A stretch of 64,000 nucleotides of DNA from Nitrospira sp. (GCA_022226955.1 CP092079.1:399666-463665); one strand, 5' to 3'. Shown: positions 35,310 through 43,928, numbered from the stretch's first letter. The notes: generated from the letters alone by a model not told the origin. Numbers and translations: made by a program.

Positions 35310-36110
35310 TTAAGACAGGACGGCAAACCCATCGGGCCAGTTGAGTTCGATTACGGTCGCGCCAGCTCCGGCGATTTCTAAACGCAATTCATTTTCATCG
35401 GCGAAGAGGTGCATGAAGTGGCCGTTGGCGCAGGTATCGCCTTGCTGGTAGGCCCGGTTGGATCCGGGCCAGCGGAGAATGAGGCTGGTGCAGGTCCGAA
35501 TCAGCCGAGTGCGAAGGGTTTCAGGTTCCCGGGCGATTAGGAAGTTCAGCACCAGCGTTCCGCCTGGGGCAAGACATTGTCTGAGGTGTTGCAGCCAGGT
35601 TTGCCGCCGTGCCCGCCCCTGGACGGCGCTGTACATGACGCCGGAGAGGAAGATGCCGGTGACGGAGGTGGATCGAATGGGGAGCGTGAGGAAGTCCGCT
35701 TGTATGAATGCAACAGGGAGATTCAGCGGCGCGGCGCGTCGGGCGCCGATGAGTAATCCTTCATGGGCGATATCCAGGGCTAGTATGCGATAGCCGCGCT
35801 GAGCGAGCGCGAGCGACTCCCGGCCAAGTCCGGAGCCGAGAATCAGAAGTGTGGCAGGCAGTGGCCAGTACCTGGCGAGGACCTGCTCTTCCCAGGGTTC
35901 AAGCGACCAAGAATAGGCCGTGAGTGGAAGCTGGCGGCCAGCACGCGCATAGCTGCGGTCGTAATAGCGGTGCATGAGGGCTTCCAGCCGGTCGGGCGGC
36001 AAGAGCGCCGGCAGGATGTCGTAGAGAAAGAGATGGAGCTGTGTCAGCCATCTGACCAGCGCTCCCGTAACGGTCGCGCATCCGGTGACAATGATGGCCA
36101 GCAGGCGCAT
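35310..36110 (-). CDS. Class I SAM-dependent methyltransferase with an N-terminal hydrophobic segment
   Basis: The 266-residue protein has the SAM motif LLILGSGLGRESLALA at about 86-101, ALDIAHEGL as the acidic strand and QADFLTLPI. The first 40 residues (LLAIIVTGCATVTGALV and LHLFLYDILPALL) are hydrophobic and could anchor it to the membrane. It starts 2 bases after the glycosyltransferase-like gene ends and is followed by the PqqD gene, so it probably belongs to the same transcript. Whether it methylates the peptide is unknown. Confidence 0.82.
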   Translation of the reverse strand: MRLLAIIVTGCATVTGALVRWLTQLHLFLYDILPALLPPDRLEALMHRYYDRSYARAGRQLPLTAYSWSLEPWEEQVLARYWPLPATLLILGSGLGRESLALAQRGYRILALDIAHEGLLIGARRAAPLNLPVAFIQADFLTLPIRSTSVTGIFLSGVMYSAVQGRARRQTWLQHLRQCLAPGGTLVLNFLIAREPETLRTRLIRTCTSLILRWPGSNRAYQQGDTCANGHFMHLFADENELRLEIAGAGATVIELNWPDGFAVLS

Positions 36111-36112
36111 CG

Positions 36113-37210
36113 CTATTTTCTTGATGGTTGCAGGAACGGCAAGAGATGCGCGGCCGCATCGGCGGCTCCGGTGAAGGCCGGCAACGGGGTAGCGGGTTTC
36201 GGCAAGGTCAGCGCCTGGTGAATGGCCGGTTCCCAGCGGGCGTTCAGAAAATCTTCGCGGGAGAGTTCCACGCCGCGACCGTATCGATGCAGATAGGACA
36301 CGAGGGGTTCTTCATCGGCGAAGTTGAAGCGGCGGACGTAGATCACTGGAGTTTGGACGGCGACGGCTTCAATCGTGGTCCCATAGCCTGGTTTGGTCAT
36401 GATGGCATCGACGGAAGACAGGAGAGTGCTAAATCGCTCGGAGAGCGCGGCGAGAGAATGGATTCGGCGATGGCGTGGGGGAACGGGGCCGTCGATTACG
36501 AATTGAATACCCGGCATCGATTCCATGCGGTCGAACGGGAGCGCATCGAACCGAATTCCGCCAAAGGCCACGAGCACGAGGGCGTCGCCTAGTGCGATGC
36601 GCAAGTGCGCGCGGATGCGGTCACGAGCGGCGGGGAGTGGGGCTGCGATGGGGCCGATATCGTCGGCCTGGGGGAACGCCGGCATCGGCAAACCTGGCGC
36701 GAGGCGGAGGAGCAGGGTCGCTTGCCCATAGGCTCGTCGCATGTCGTCGAGAATGGCCTGCTGCCAGGGCTGCGCCGGATCGGCGTGGTCTCGCAGGATC
36801 TCGTCCCAACTGAGACTGGCAATGGCAACGGCCGGCACGCTCGCAGCGGCTCCGGCCGCCATGGCTAAGTAAGGCGTATTGCCGATGACGAGATTCGGGC
36901 GAGCTTCGCGGATGGCAAGGGTTTCTTCCTTGAGCTGGGCGTCCCAGTTGGCATGAAAGGTCCGATGGGCTTGCCAGGTGGCATCCCAATCCATGGTGAG
37001 GGGGCCATGTTGAAGGCACCCGATATCCATCTGAGCCGGACGCAGATCCCAGGGGACGGTCATGCGCGATTCGAAAAAGTGGCGCGGGACGTTCGTGCGG
37101 AGCACGATTTTCAGCGAGGGAATCCTGGTGCCCAGTTCGTTCAACACAGGAACGACTTGGGCGGCGTGCCCGTAGCCGTGGGCGGAAATGGCTGACCAGA
37201 TCAGTGGCAC
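36113..37210 (-). CDS. Glycosyltransferase-like protein (MurG/GT-B type)
   Basis: The 365-residue GT-B-like protein has SAISAHGYGHAAQVVPVLNEL at the N terminus (the glycine-rich acceptor-side loop) and MTKPGYGTTIEAVAVQTPVIYV near 265-285. The latter is the nucleotide-sugar side, comparable to the GG/SG...TxxE region of MurG. There is no signal peptide. It is immediately upstream of the methyltransferase and the RiPP genes, so glycosylation of the peptide is possible, but a separate cell-envelope role is equally open. The donor sugar cannot be read from sequence. Confidence 0.78.
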   Translation of the reverse strand: MPLIWSAISAHGYGHAAQVVPVLNELGTRIPSLKIVLRTNVPRHFFESRMTVPWDLRPAQMDIGCLQHGPLTMDWDATWQAHRTFHANWDAQLKEETLAIREARPNLVIGNTPYLAMAAGAAASVPAVAIASLSWDEILRDHADPAQPWQQAILDDMRRAYGQATLLLRLAPGLPMPAFPQADDIGPIAAPLPAARDRIRAHLRIALGDALVLVAFGGIRFDALPFDRMESMPGIQFVIDGPVPPRHRRIHSLAALSERFSTLLSSVDAIMTKPGYGTTIEAVAVQTPVIYVRRFNFADEEPLVSYLHRYGRGVELSREDFLNARWEPAIHQALTLPKPATPLPAFTGAADAAAHLLPFLQPSRK

Positions 37211-37231
37211 TGAAGGGTGGCTCGCGATTCG

Positions 37232-37432
37232 TTAACTGTTGGAGTAATCGGATTCGAGCGGCGCAATGTTGTATTCAAGTTCCAGGTCGAATTCATCGAC
37301 GAGCTGATTGAAGGCGGCCGCCCCCATATCCGATCGTACTTCGTTGAGGACGAGATCGAGCATCGGCGCGGCTCGTGGGCCGAATTGCGCAATGGCCGAT
37401 TCGATGCGTTGCTTGGCTGTATCCAATGTCAT
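37232..37432 (-). CDS. Conserved-looking 66-residue acidic protein, unknown
   Basis: An ATG with an AGGAG site just upstream (TCCTATGACATT region, 37429-37441) opens a 66-codon frame. The product is acidic and mostly helical (TLDTAKQRIESAIAQF, LVLNEVRSDMGAAAF) with no cysteine and no membrane helix. I do not recognise it. It sits between the TPR gene and the glycosyltransferase, with 15 and 21 bp gaps, so it may be the second gene of the long operon. Confidence 0.65.
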   Translation of the reverse strand: MTLDTAKQRIESAIAQFGPRAAPMLDLVLNEVRSDMGAAAFNQLVDEFDLELEYNIAPLESDYSNS

Positions 37433-37447
37433 AGGAGGTCTCCGTCG

Positions 37448-37765
37448 TTAGCCCAGGCCTTGGAGGATCATCTGCATTTCAGGGACGAGGTCGCGCCCGC
37501 CGTTGGCCCGACCGGAGGCGGAGGCGTCGATGCCGGCTTTCAATACGGGTTTCGCTTCTTCTGGCCGTCCCACGCCGATAAGGGCGCGTCCGAGCGCCAA
37601 GTGCGACGCGACATGCACCGGATCTAGTTGCACGGCGACGCGCAAGTGTTCGACGGCTTCTTCCAGATTGCCGCCTTCTTGCAGAATTTTATTGCCCAGG
37701 CCGTAGCGCCCGAGAAACCCCTTGGGGTTTTTTGCGACCATTTGACGAAAGGCTTCAATGTCCAT
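37448..37765 (-). CDS. Small TPR protein
   Basis: The ATG at 37765 has a GGGAG site 5 bases upstream, which makes it better than the ATG at 37777; it gives 105 residues. Two TPR-like helical pairs are seen: FLGRYGLGNKILQEGGNLEEAVEHL and VHVASHLALGRALIGVGRPEEAKPVL, with a Pro at the usual turn. It is probably a protein-binding adaptor. It is first of the minus-strand group that leads into the glycosyltransferase and RiPP genes. Confidence 0.82.
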   Translation of the reverse strand: MDIEAFRQMVAKNPKGFLGRYGLGNKILQEGGNLEEAVEHLRVAVQLDPVHVASHLALGRALIGVGRPEEAKPVLKAGIDASASGRANGGRDLVPEMQMILQGLG

Positions 37766-37883
37766 GTGTGCTCCCACTCTGATGAGCGCATCATAGCATT
37801 GGCGCCTGGCGGGAGACTAGGCCATCGAATGGAGCGGACTTGCCCGGCAGCGCCGGGCGCGCGAGAGGCTGTGGAGGCAGACG

Positions 37884-38621
37884 CTAGCGCGAGTGTGTCG
37901 GGGTGGAGACGGAGACAGCGGCCGTTCCACGGCGTTTCGATTTGACGCTGACGCTGTGGATGGTTCGTTCGGTGAGGGGGGCGCTGCTGGCATTGTAGAA
38001 GGCCGCATCCTTGACGAGCTGGTGCAGGAGGTCGGTGATGCCGGCTTCCAGCACATGCCCCTTCAGTTCCGCGATCATCGAGGGGCTGGCACTGAAGAGT
38101 TTATAGCGCGCTGTGCCGGAGGCGTCGGCCTGATAGGTCTTGACGGTCCCGTCCCAGCGTTCGAGTTCCAAGGTCAGGCGGGTCCCGTAGTCGTAGTGGA
38201 AGTCCATCACCGGCGCGAGGAGAAACATGGAGCCGCTGACGATAAATCCTTTCAACGCGGCTTCACCGGGATGGGAGTCGATGGCGTCGTCGATGGTCAC
38301 GCGAGCAACAATCGCTTTCTCGTTATCGGTAAGCGGTCCCTGTTCGGCAAGAGAGAGATGGGAGAACAGCGCGAGGCTTTGCAAGGAGCCGAGCAGGCGG
38401 CGATCCAGGTCAACGGATGGATTTTGCGGCGCGCCATTCTGACTGACTTTTACTTGGTCGAGAATGAGCGGCACGCGCTCCGCGCTCGCAATAGAAACTG
38501 GGGCGTGATCGATGTTCGCGGTGGCGGAGGGCATGATCTCAATCGATCTGGTGCAGCCACTGAGTAGGGCGCTGCCGATCAGGAGCATGGCCATGATGGA
38601 TGAGGAGGTTGTCCGCTGCAT
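37884..38621 (-). CDS. Predicted lipoprotein of unknown function
   Basis: The 245-residue protein has a type II signal peptide (MAMLLIGSALLSGC) with lipobox Cys23. The mature part has a hydrophobic patch (FIVSGSMFLLAPVMDFHYDYG) and then a beta-rich segment (TRLTLELERWDGTVKTYQADASG). This resembles periplasmic or outer-membrane lipoproteins of unknown function. The next residue after Cys23 is Thr, so outer-membrane sorting would be expected. It lies 22 bp after the PagL-like gene on the same strand, suggesting one transcript. Confidence 0.8.
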   Translation of the reverse strand: MQRTTSSSIMAMLLIGSALLSGCTRSIEIMPSATANIDHAPVSIASAERVPLILDQVKVSQNGAPQNPSVDLDRRLLGSLQSLALFSHLSLAEQGPLTDNEKAIVARVTIDDAIDSHPGEAALKGFIVSGSMFLLAPVMDFHYDYGTRLTLELERWDGTVKTYQADASGTARYKLFSASPSMIAELKGHVLEAGITDLLHQLVKDAAFYNASSAPLTERTIHSVSVKSKRRGTAAVSVSTPTHSR

Positions 38622-38643
38622 AATGTCTGTCCCTTCTCCTTCG

Positions 38644-39240
38644 TCAGAAGTAAAACGAAAATCCGCCGAACGGCAAGCTGGAGTTGAGCCCCAAGTTGGG
38701 ATACCGCGTGCCGGCGTTGGAAATATGCTGGAACCGGTAGCCGATGTTGAACGATGTTTGAGACGTCAGAAAGAACGAGCAGCCGAAGCCTGCGGTCAGA
38801 ATGAAATTGAACTGCGAGGACTCTTCGGGGATTTTCCCAGCGAGATCGGTCCAGAACGGGCCGCCGGCAAATTCAGCGTAGGGGCGAATGCGATCGTGCG
38901 CGACCATGGTGTATTTGATCTTGGGCGTAAAGCCCATGCCATGCGTGAGGAAAGGCTCTTGGAATTGGATGTACACCGCCTCGGCGCCCAGAGAAATCTG
39001 TCCGCGGTACCAACTGTCGCCTATGGGATCGGTGACGGTTATCATCCAGGAGGGGATGAAGGCCACACCCTGCTGCTTGGTGGTGTGTTCGTATGTCAGG
39101 CGGTGCGGGAGGAGGTAGCCCGCGGAGAGTCCGACTTCTTGGGTGCCGACCGTGATCTGAGGCGGCACGAATTCCGCCGCCTGTGCTGGAGTAAGCATGG
39201 CGCCGACTATGAGGAGCGACCAAAGGACGCGAAGCTGCAC
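38644..39240 (-). CDS. pagL: PagL-like lipid A acyloxyacyl hydrolase (outer-membrane barrel)
   Basis: The 198-residue protein has a cleavable signal peptide (to about residue 22, AQAAE) and a C-terminal Phe after alternating beta residues, typical of an outer-membrane barrel. The PagL active-site phrase RFQHISNAG holds His172 and Ser174. In Pseudomonas PagL a Glu follows shortly in the NxGxE motif; here the same place reads NLGLN, with Asn186. The triad may therefore be altered, as I recall for other acyloxyacyl hydrolase homologues. If active it removes the 3-O acyl chain of lipid A. Confidence 0.8.
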   Translation of the reverse strand: MQLRVLWSLLIVGAMLTPAQAAEFVPPQITVGTQEVGLSAGYLLPHRLTYEHTTKQQGVAFIPSWMITVTDPIGDSWYRGQISLGAEAVYIQFQEPFLTHGMGFTPKIKYTMVAHDRIRPYAEFAGGPFWTDLAGKIPEESSQFNFILTAGFGCSFFLTSQTSFNIGYRFQHISNAGTRYPNLGLNSSLPFGGFSFYF

Positions 39241-39396
39241 GTGTTCACCTGTTGCGATATGTGTATGTCAGTATCTTGTCGGTTGTGTGAGGATGAAACT
39301 TGATGCAATTCGTGTGACGATCTTACGGTAGCAGAGGATTTATACCTGTCCAGAAAGATGTGAGAAGTCTCAGTGAAGGCGAGATGCCGGGTGTGG

Positions 39397-40203
39397 CTAC
39401 GGATGTGAAATAGATTGACGGAGCCCGGTGAGCAGCGCGCGGTCTTTTGCGAGTTCGGGAAGTCGATGGTGCTGATCGAGCGAGACGACGCGTTCGAGAC
39501 AGCGCATCGCCGAGGCCGTATTGTGTTCACGGCCATACAGCGCGGCCAGCAGCCGCAGGGCCGCCGCTTCACCGGCGGGATTGCCCAGTTTGATGAAATG
39601 CTCGGAGGCATTATTCAGGCATTTTTCGGCCTGGCGTAGCGCGCCGGAGCTGAGGAACGTATTCCCCATCTGGCTGTAGGTCAACGCCAGGCCTTCTTCG
39701 TTGCCGATGCGGCGATGACATTCCAGCGCCTCGGTGAAGTGGGCGATCGCCTGATCCCAATGGGATTGCCTCGCCTCCTCCATGCCGAGGTTGTGATACA
39801 GAATGCCGAGCGCGCGGTCGTCATTGAGCGGTTTTAGGAGGTCGAGCGCTTCAAGATAGTAGGGGCGGGCTTTCTCAGGGCGGCCGGCGCCGATGTGGAG
39901 ATTGCCGAGATTGACTAGGGTGTGCGCGATTGCCTGCTGGTTTTGCTCTGTCCGTTGGATTGCGAGCACTTCGCGATAACAGGCTTCTGCCTGTTCAAAA
40001 TCTCCGGAGAGCGCACAAACATTGCCAAGATTGCCGAGCGAGGAGGAGAGTTCGCTGGGGTTATCCGCCAGGCGATCGTCAGCGATCGCTTGCTCATAGG
40101 CGGCTTTGGCTTGAGTCAGCTGTCCGCGGTGAAGAAAAATCCTCGCGCGGTGTTTGTCGTTCTCAGCCATGAGCGATCGGTCTTCGGTCTCCTGACTCAG
40201 CAC
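39397..40203 (-). CDS. TPR-repeat protein
   Basis: The 268-residue protein consists of about five or six TPR units from residue 15 to 245. Examples are ARIFLHRGQLTQAKAAYEQAIAD, ALSGDFEQAEACYREVLAIQ and AGRPEKARPYYLEALDLL. The pattern of a 40-residue repeat with long second helices resembles Rapsyn/LGN-like or NB-ARC-associated TPRs. There is no signal peptide and no enzymatic domain. It is the last gene of the group that includes the toxin/antitoxin pair. Partner unknown. Confidence 0.88.
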   Translation of the reverse strand: MLSQETEDRSLMAENDKHRARIFLHRGQLTQAKAAYEQAIADDRLADNPSELSSSLGNLGNVCALSGDFEQAEACYREVLAIQRTEQNQQAIAHTLVNLGNLHIGAGRPEKARPYYLEALDLLKPLNDDRALGILYHNLGMEEARQSHWDQAIAHFTEALECHRRIGNEEGLALTYSQMGNTFLSSGALRQAEKCLNNASEHFIKLGNPAGEAAALRLLAALYGREHNTASAMRCLERVVSLDQHHRLPELAKDRALLTGLRQSISHP

Positions 40204-40210
40204 TTCTTTG

Positions 40211-40633
40211 CTAGTCGCCGCCTTTCGGGGTGTCTTTTCTGAATTCGATCACGATCTCGTCTTCCTCGTCCAGTCCCAGTCCCGCGCGAAACGATTCCAG
40301 GAGTTCGGTGACGTAATCGAGGTGTTGTTGATCCTTCCCCTCGCGCGCGGCCAGATAGGATTCGGAGAGCCGCCTCCCGGTCTCAAAATGGTGCGCGATG
40401 GTTTGTTCCGTCACCTGTTGCCAGGTGATGTAGATGCAGAAGGCTTGAAAGGCATGGGCCTGCGGATAGCGGGTCGCGAGCGAGAGTAATGCCTCGTACG
40501 CCTCCCGTGCCGTCGATCCGGCGTTGGAGGAAAAGATTTCCTCTAATTCCACAGCGGCCTCCCAGTCGGAACCGAGCTCGGATTCCGCTTCTGCAAACGC
40601 CGCCTGCGCGGCAAGGGCTGCATCGAATTGCAT
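40211..40633 (-). CDS. Hypothetical helical protein, 140 residues
   Basis: An acidic, all-helical-looking product with phrases AALAAQAAFAEAESELG, EAYEALLSLATRYPQAHAF and ending FRKDTPKGGD. I do not recognise a family; one or two degenerate TPR-like helical pairs are possible. It starts 2 bases after the end of the toxin gene and ends 7 bases before the TPR gene. The tight packing supports a real gene. Confidence 0.65.
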   Translation of the reverse strand: MQFDAALAAQAAFAEAESELGSDWEAAVELEEIFSSNAGSTAREAYEALLSLATRYPQAHAFQAFCIYITWQQVTEQTIAHHFETGRRLSESYLAAREGKDQQHLDYVTELLESFRAGLGLDEEDEIVIEFRKDTPKGGD

Positions 40634-40635
40634 AG

Positions 40636-40926
40636 TTATCTCAATCGTTTCCTAACCCAGGACGGATTCCGACGGCAGTCCAATACGGCATGTATCCGAA
40701 TAATCTCTTTATCCAGGCTGTAGTAAATAGCAAAAGGGAAGCGTTTTGATAAGCAGCGGTGATAGGTGTACGTCACCGCGTGGACTCCAGCATACACGAG
40801 AAGGGAATCGATATCTGAGAACAGGCAATCCAGAAAGTAGGCGCCCAGTCCGGGCTCTTGGTTTTCGTAGAAACGGAAGCCTTGGATTAAGTCTTCCTGA
40901 GCGTCATCCAGGATCTGGATGTTCAC
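40636..40926 (-). CDS. ParE/RelE-family toxin
   Basis: The 96-residue protein has the RelE/ParE layout: an N-terminal helix pair (DAQEDLIQGFRFYENQEPGLG) followed by strands ending in RFPFAIYYSLDKEIIRIHAVLDCRRNP. That C-terminal strand pattern is typical of ParE-like toxins, which act on DNA gyrase or the ribosome. Its ATG overlaps the antitoxin stop (40923-40926). The antitoxin is encoded first, as usual. Confidence 0.88.
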   Translation of the reverse strand: MNIQILDDAQEDLIQGFRFYENQEPGLGAYFLDCLFSDIDSLLVYAGVHAVTYTYHRCLSKRFPFAIYYSLDKEIIRIHAVLDCRRNPSWVRKRLR

Positions 40927-41141
40927 GAGAGCTTGTTGCGGATATCCGCTTTTGCGGTCTCCCAGTCAATGAATTGCGACGTTCCTTCGGCGACGCGCTG
41001 GCGGCGCTCATCGAGGACGCCTTTGTGCCAGGCAGGGGACTCAATGGCATCAGGTGTGCGGGCGAGATCTTCCCACAACGACTCCATGGCTGAGAGTTTT
41101 TCGTGGAGGCTCATATTCTTGAGAGGAAGGTTGAACGACAT
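40923..41141 (-). CDS. Antitoxin of a ParE-type module (putative addiction-module component)
   Basis: A 72-residue product with SLHEKLSAMESLWEDLART near the N terminus and PAWHKGVLDERRQRVAEGTSQFIDWE. This matches the short antitoxin family that contains the phrase LxxMExLWxxL, followed by PxWHxxxLxxR. It is the first gene of the two-gene operon. An alternative start is the ATG at 41114 (MSLHEKL). It is expected to bind the toxin and the promoter upstream. Confidence 0.88.
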   Translation of the reverse strand: MSFNLPLKNMSLHEKLSAMESLWEDLARTPDAIESPAWHKGVLDERRQRVAEGTSQFIDWETAKADIRNKLS

Positions 41142-41500
41142 GGAGGAAGTATACCGCAGGGTGGATTGGATTTAAATGTGAAACTGACAGCTTTTGCGTG
41201 GAGGGGGCTGTGTCGAATTACATGGATGGCTTCATCTGTTGTTAGGGGTAGGATGCGTGCAGAGGGAGTGTGTTTGAAAGAGTCGTTACCGATGGAGGAG
41301 GTAAACAAAAGTGCGGTCTTTCTCCATCTCGCTAAGAGGTTGTTAAGATCTACAAGGTCGGCCGGCCAGTCGATTCCAATCAGAAGCCCAGTATTGGTTG
41401 CAGTATCAAGTGGAAGTCCGGTCACGGCCTGGCGCAGGTCTCGCGGATGTGATGCCAGCTGTGAAGCGGGGAATCTCGTAGCGGTGACGGCTACATCCAG
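41142..41500. other. 359-bp intergenic region, no convincing gene
   Basis: This lies between the antitoxin start and the hemerythrin 3' end, both on the minus strand. It should hold the promoter of the toxin/antitoxin operon. The reading frames found here look non-coding: they have no ribosome site, no recognised motif, and overlap the antitoxin start. I see no repeat or tRNA. Confidence 0.4.
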
Positions 41501-41914
41501 TTAGGCGGCCTTTTTTGCGATGATTTGTTCGTAGAGTGGATAGAGTAATTCTTCTTCGCGACGGATCCGGCTGACGAGTTTGGCCTGCAGCAGGCCGAAC
41601 TCCTTTGAGAGGTCGTGGTCCGTTTCTCCTTGGTCCCATTTCTTGAAAAAACCGATGGCCACCTTCGATGTCTCGGCCATGTCGTTGGCGAATGTCTCCA
41701 GCATGTCTTGGATGGCCGGATCCTTTATCGCCGCGGTGCGTAATACCGGGTAGAGCTCGACATCTTCCTTGCGGAGGTGGTCGAGCAGAGTCGTGCGTGC
41801 CGAGCGGAGCAGCTCTCTTGTTTCCAGCGTGGCAACGCCATTGATCTTCGCCAACTGCAGAATCGAGAGCAGATGGGTATGATGCTCTTTCAATTCCTGA
41901 ATAAGTTCGGCCAT
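41501..41914 (-). CDS. Hemerythrin-domain protein
   Basis: The ATG at 41914 has a GAGGGGG site upstream, giving 137 residues. The four-helix bundle carries the iron-binding His and Glu residues: the first helix has KEHHTHLL, the second HLRKEDVELYP, and the last RREEELLYPLYE. Single-domain hemerythrins bind O2 or NO or act in stress sensing and iron storage. Its spacing (HxxE in helix 2, ExxLYP in helix 4) is that of the HHE family. It is a single gene. Confidence 0.88.
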   Translation of the reverse strand: MAELIQELKEHHTHLLSILQLAKINGVATLETRELLRSARTTLLDHLRKEDVELYPVLRTAAIKDPAIQDMLETFANDMAETSKVAIGFFKKWDQGETDHDLSKEFGLLQAKLVSRIRREEELLYPLYEQIIAKKAA

Positions 41915-42147
41915 GAACGAGCCCCCTCGCAAGAGAATACACAATGACAGGTCCTTATCGGATGGAAGGGGGTAAGTCTTGAGGTGTTTGGTCCCGCAAG
42001 CCTGCGCGGGTGATTTTGAGAGAGTTTGTCCGCGGTCGACGACGATGATGCGAACAGTGGGCGATAGACAGATGTGTCATAAAGAGATCCATGCCGGGTG
42101 CGTTTACTTTCCTTCCTGCCGCTCTGTAGACTGCCTGTATCATTGCA

Positions 42148-43884
42148 ATGAGTACCGACAAGCCAGTTTCACTGCCAGCCGAATCTGTCTCATCTGATCC
42201 TGTGGATCAGGTCATTCGCTATCACATTCAGACGAAGCATCACTTTAATCGCTATGCCAGGTCGGCGGGGTTTCTCGACTGGGCGAATCAGCCCGATCCG
42301 TTCCGACGCTTCGCCGGCGCGGAACTGATTCCGCTGCCTTTGCTCAAGCCAGAGGAGGAGCCGGTTTCCCCGACCTATGAGGCGCTCTATCAACCTGGGG
42401 CGGTTTCTTCTCAGCCGGTGACGCTGCGCACGCTGTCTCGATTTTTTGAATATGCCCTGGGCTTGTCTGCTTGGAAACGAGGTGGAGAGACGGAATGGGC
42501 ACTGCGGAATAATCCATCATCCGGCAATCTGCATCCGACGGAAGGCTATGCTGCCTTGCCGCAGATTCACGGCCTTGATCTTAATCCGGGACTTTATCAC
42601 TACGCACCGAAGGAGCATGGGCTGGAGCGGCGGGCGGAGTTTTCAGCTGAGACGATGGCACGGTTGCTCGCGCCGTTTCCCCCAGGAGCGTTTCTCTTCG
42701 GTCTTTCCTCGGTGCATTGGCGGGAAGCTTGGAAGTATGGCGAGCGGGCATTCCGGTACTGCAATCATGACGTTGGGCATGCGCTTGGCTCCGCGCGGGT
42801 TGCCGCGGCCACGCTGGGGTGGCAGATGGCGCTGCTGGATGGCGTGGAACAGAATACTGTTGCATTGTTGCTGGGAACGAATCGCCCAGACGACTTTGCG
42901 GAGGTCGAGCCGGAACATCCGGATTGTCTCTGTGTCGTCTGGCCTCGCGAGAGTGGGAAGCCTTTGCCGGAAGAGATCCCTCTCTTTCTCGATGCGGCCG
43001 TCGTCAAGGAGCTTTCGGAAAGCCGGTGGCAGGGGAAGGCGAATCGGTTAAGCGGCGAACATGGTGTCCATTGGGATGTGATCGATCAAGCGGCAGACGC
43101 CTCATGGAAGGTATCGAGTGAGTCGCAGGCGTTGTCCTACTCTCGTTCACTTGCGGAGGATGCATCGCGCGTGACAAATGGCGCTGGGCCTCTGGCGGGA
43201 CAGATTATTCGCCAGCGCCGGAGTGCGGTGTCGTTTGACGGACGGACGGCGATTTCCGCCGCCGCGTTTTTTCGGATATTGCAGCGAGTCGTGCCGCGTG
43301 CCGAGCGTCTTCAGTTGGAACGTCCAATGCCGTGGGATTTATGGCCGCATGCTCCGGCGATTCATCTGATGATCTTTGTGCATCGGGTCGATGGGTTGAC
43401 GCCGGGGCTGTATGTTCTAGTGCGGGATCGGGCGAAGTTGCCGCTGATTCAGCAGTCACTCAATCCGGAACTGGTCTGGACGCCGCCGCCGGGTTGTCCT
43501 GAAGATCTGGCGCTCTACTGGCTCTTGGAAGGTGATGCCAGGCGCGCGGCGGCGCAGGTGAGCTGCCATCAAGAGATTGCGGCGGACAGTGCCTTCTCAT
43601 TGGGGATGCTGGCGGAGTTCGAGGGGCGCTTGCGCCACGTGGGTGCCTGGTTTTATCCTCGGCTGTTCTGGGAAGCGGGGTTGCTCGGCCAGGTGTTGTA
43701 TCTGGAAGCGGAAGCCGCCGGGGTACGCGGAACAGGAATCGGCTGTTTCTTCGACGACCCGGTTCATGAGATGCTGGGGGTGCAGGGCTTGTCCTTTCAA
43801 TCGCTCTATCACTTTACGATTGGCGGACCGGTGGAAGATCGCCGGATGATGACCTTGCCGGCGTATCACCATCTGAATCGGTAG
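42148..43884 (+). CDS. SagB/ThcOx-type double nitroreductase-fold protein
   Basis: The 578-residue protein has two copies of the FMN-dependent nitroreductase/SagB fold, at about 75-300 and 345-570. In the first half LRNNPSSGNLHPTEGYA is the classical SagB phrase (S-G-N-L-H-P-T-E). In the second, IRQRRSAVSFDGR takes the place of the RRSxRxF entry motif. SagB dehydrogenates azolines in RiPP pathways. No cyclodehydratase (YcaO) or precursor is adjacent, so the substrate here is open. The start at 42148 lacks a strong ribosome site. The next gene follows at 44 bp on the same strand. Confidence 0.85.
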   Translation: MSTDKPVSLPAESVSSDPVDQVIRYHIQTKHHFNRYARSAGFLDWANQPDPFRRFAGAELIPLPLLKPEEEPVSPTYEALYQPGAVSSQPVTLRTLSRFFEYALGLSAWKRGGETEWALRNNPSSGNLHPTEGYAALPQIHGLDLNPGLYHYAPKEHGLERRAEFSAETMARLLAPFPPGAFLFGLSSVHWREAWKYGERAFRYCNHDVGHALGSARVAAATLGWQMALLDGVEQNTVALLLGTNRPDDFAEVEPEHPDCLCVVWPRESGKPLPEEIPLFLDAAVVKELSESRWQGKANRLSGEHGVHWDVIDQAADASWKVSSESQALSYSRSLAEDASRVTNGAGPLAGQIIRQRRSAVSFDGRTAISAAAFFRILQRVVPRAERLQLERPMPWDLWPHAPAIHLMIFVHRVDGLTPGLYVLVRDRAKLPLIQQSLNPELVWTPPPGCPEDLALYWLLEGDARRAAAQVSCHQEIAADSAFSLGMLAEFEGRLRHVGAWFYPRLFWEAGLLGQVLYLEAEAAGVRGTGIGCFFDDPVHEMLGVQGLSFQSLYHFTIGGPVEDRRMMTLPAYHHLNR

Positions 43885-43928
43885 TACTCTCTATTTCGTA
43901 AAACCAATAGCTTGAACGGAAGTGATTC

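Noticed and set aside
41111-41425. A 104-codon minus-strand frame between the antitoxin and hemerythrin genes
   Set aside because: It has no ribosome site or motif and overlaps the antitoxin start. It is more likely promoter-region DNA.
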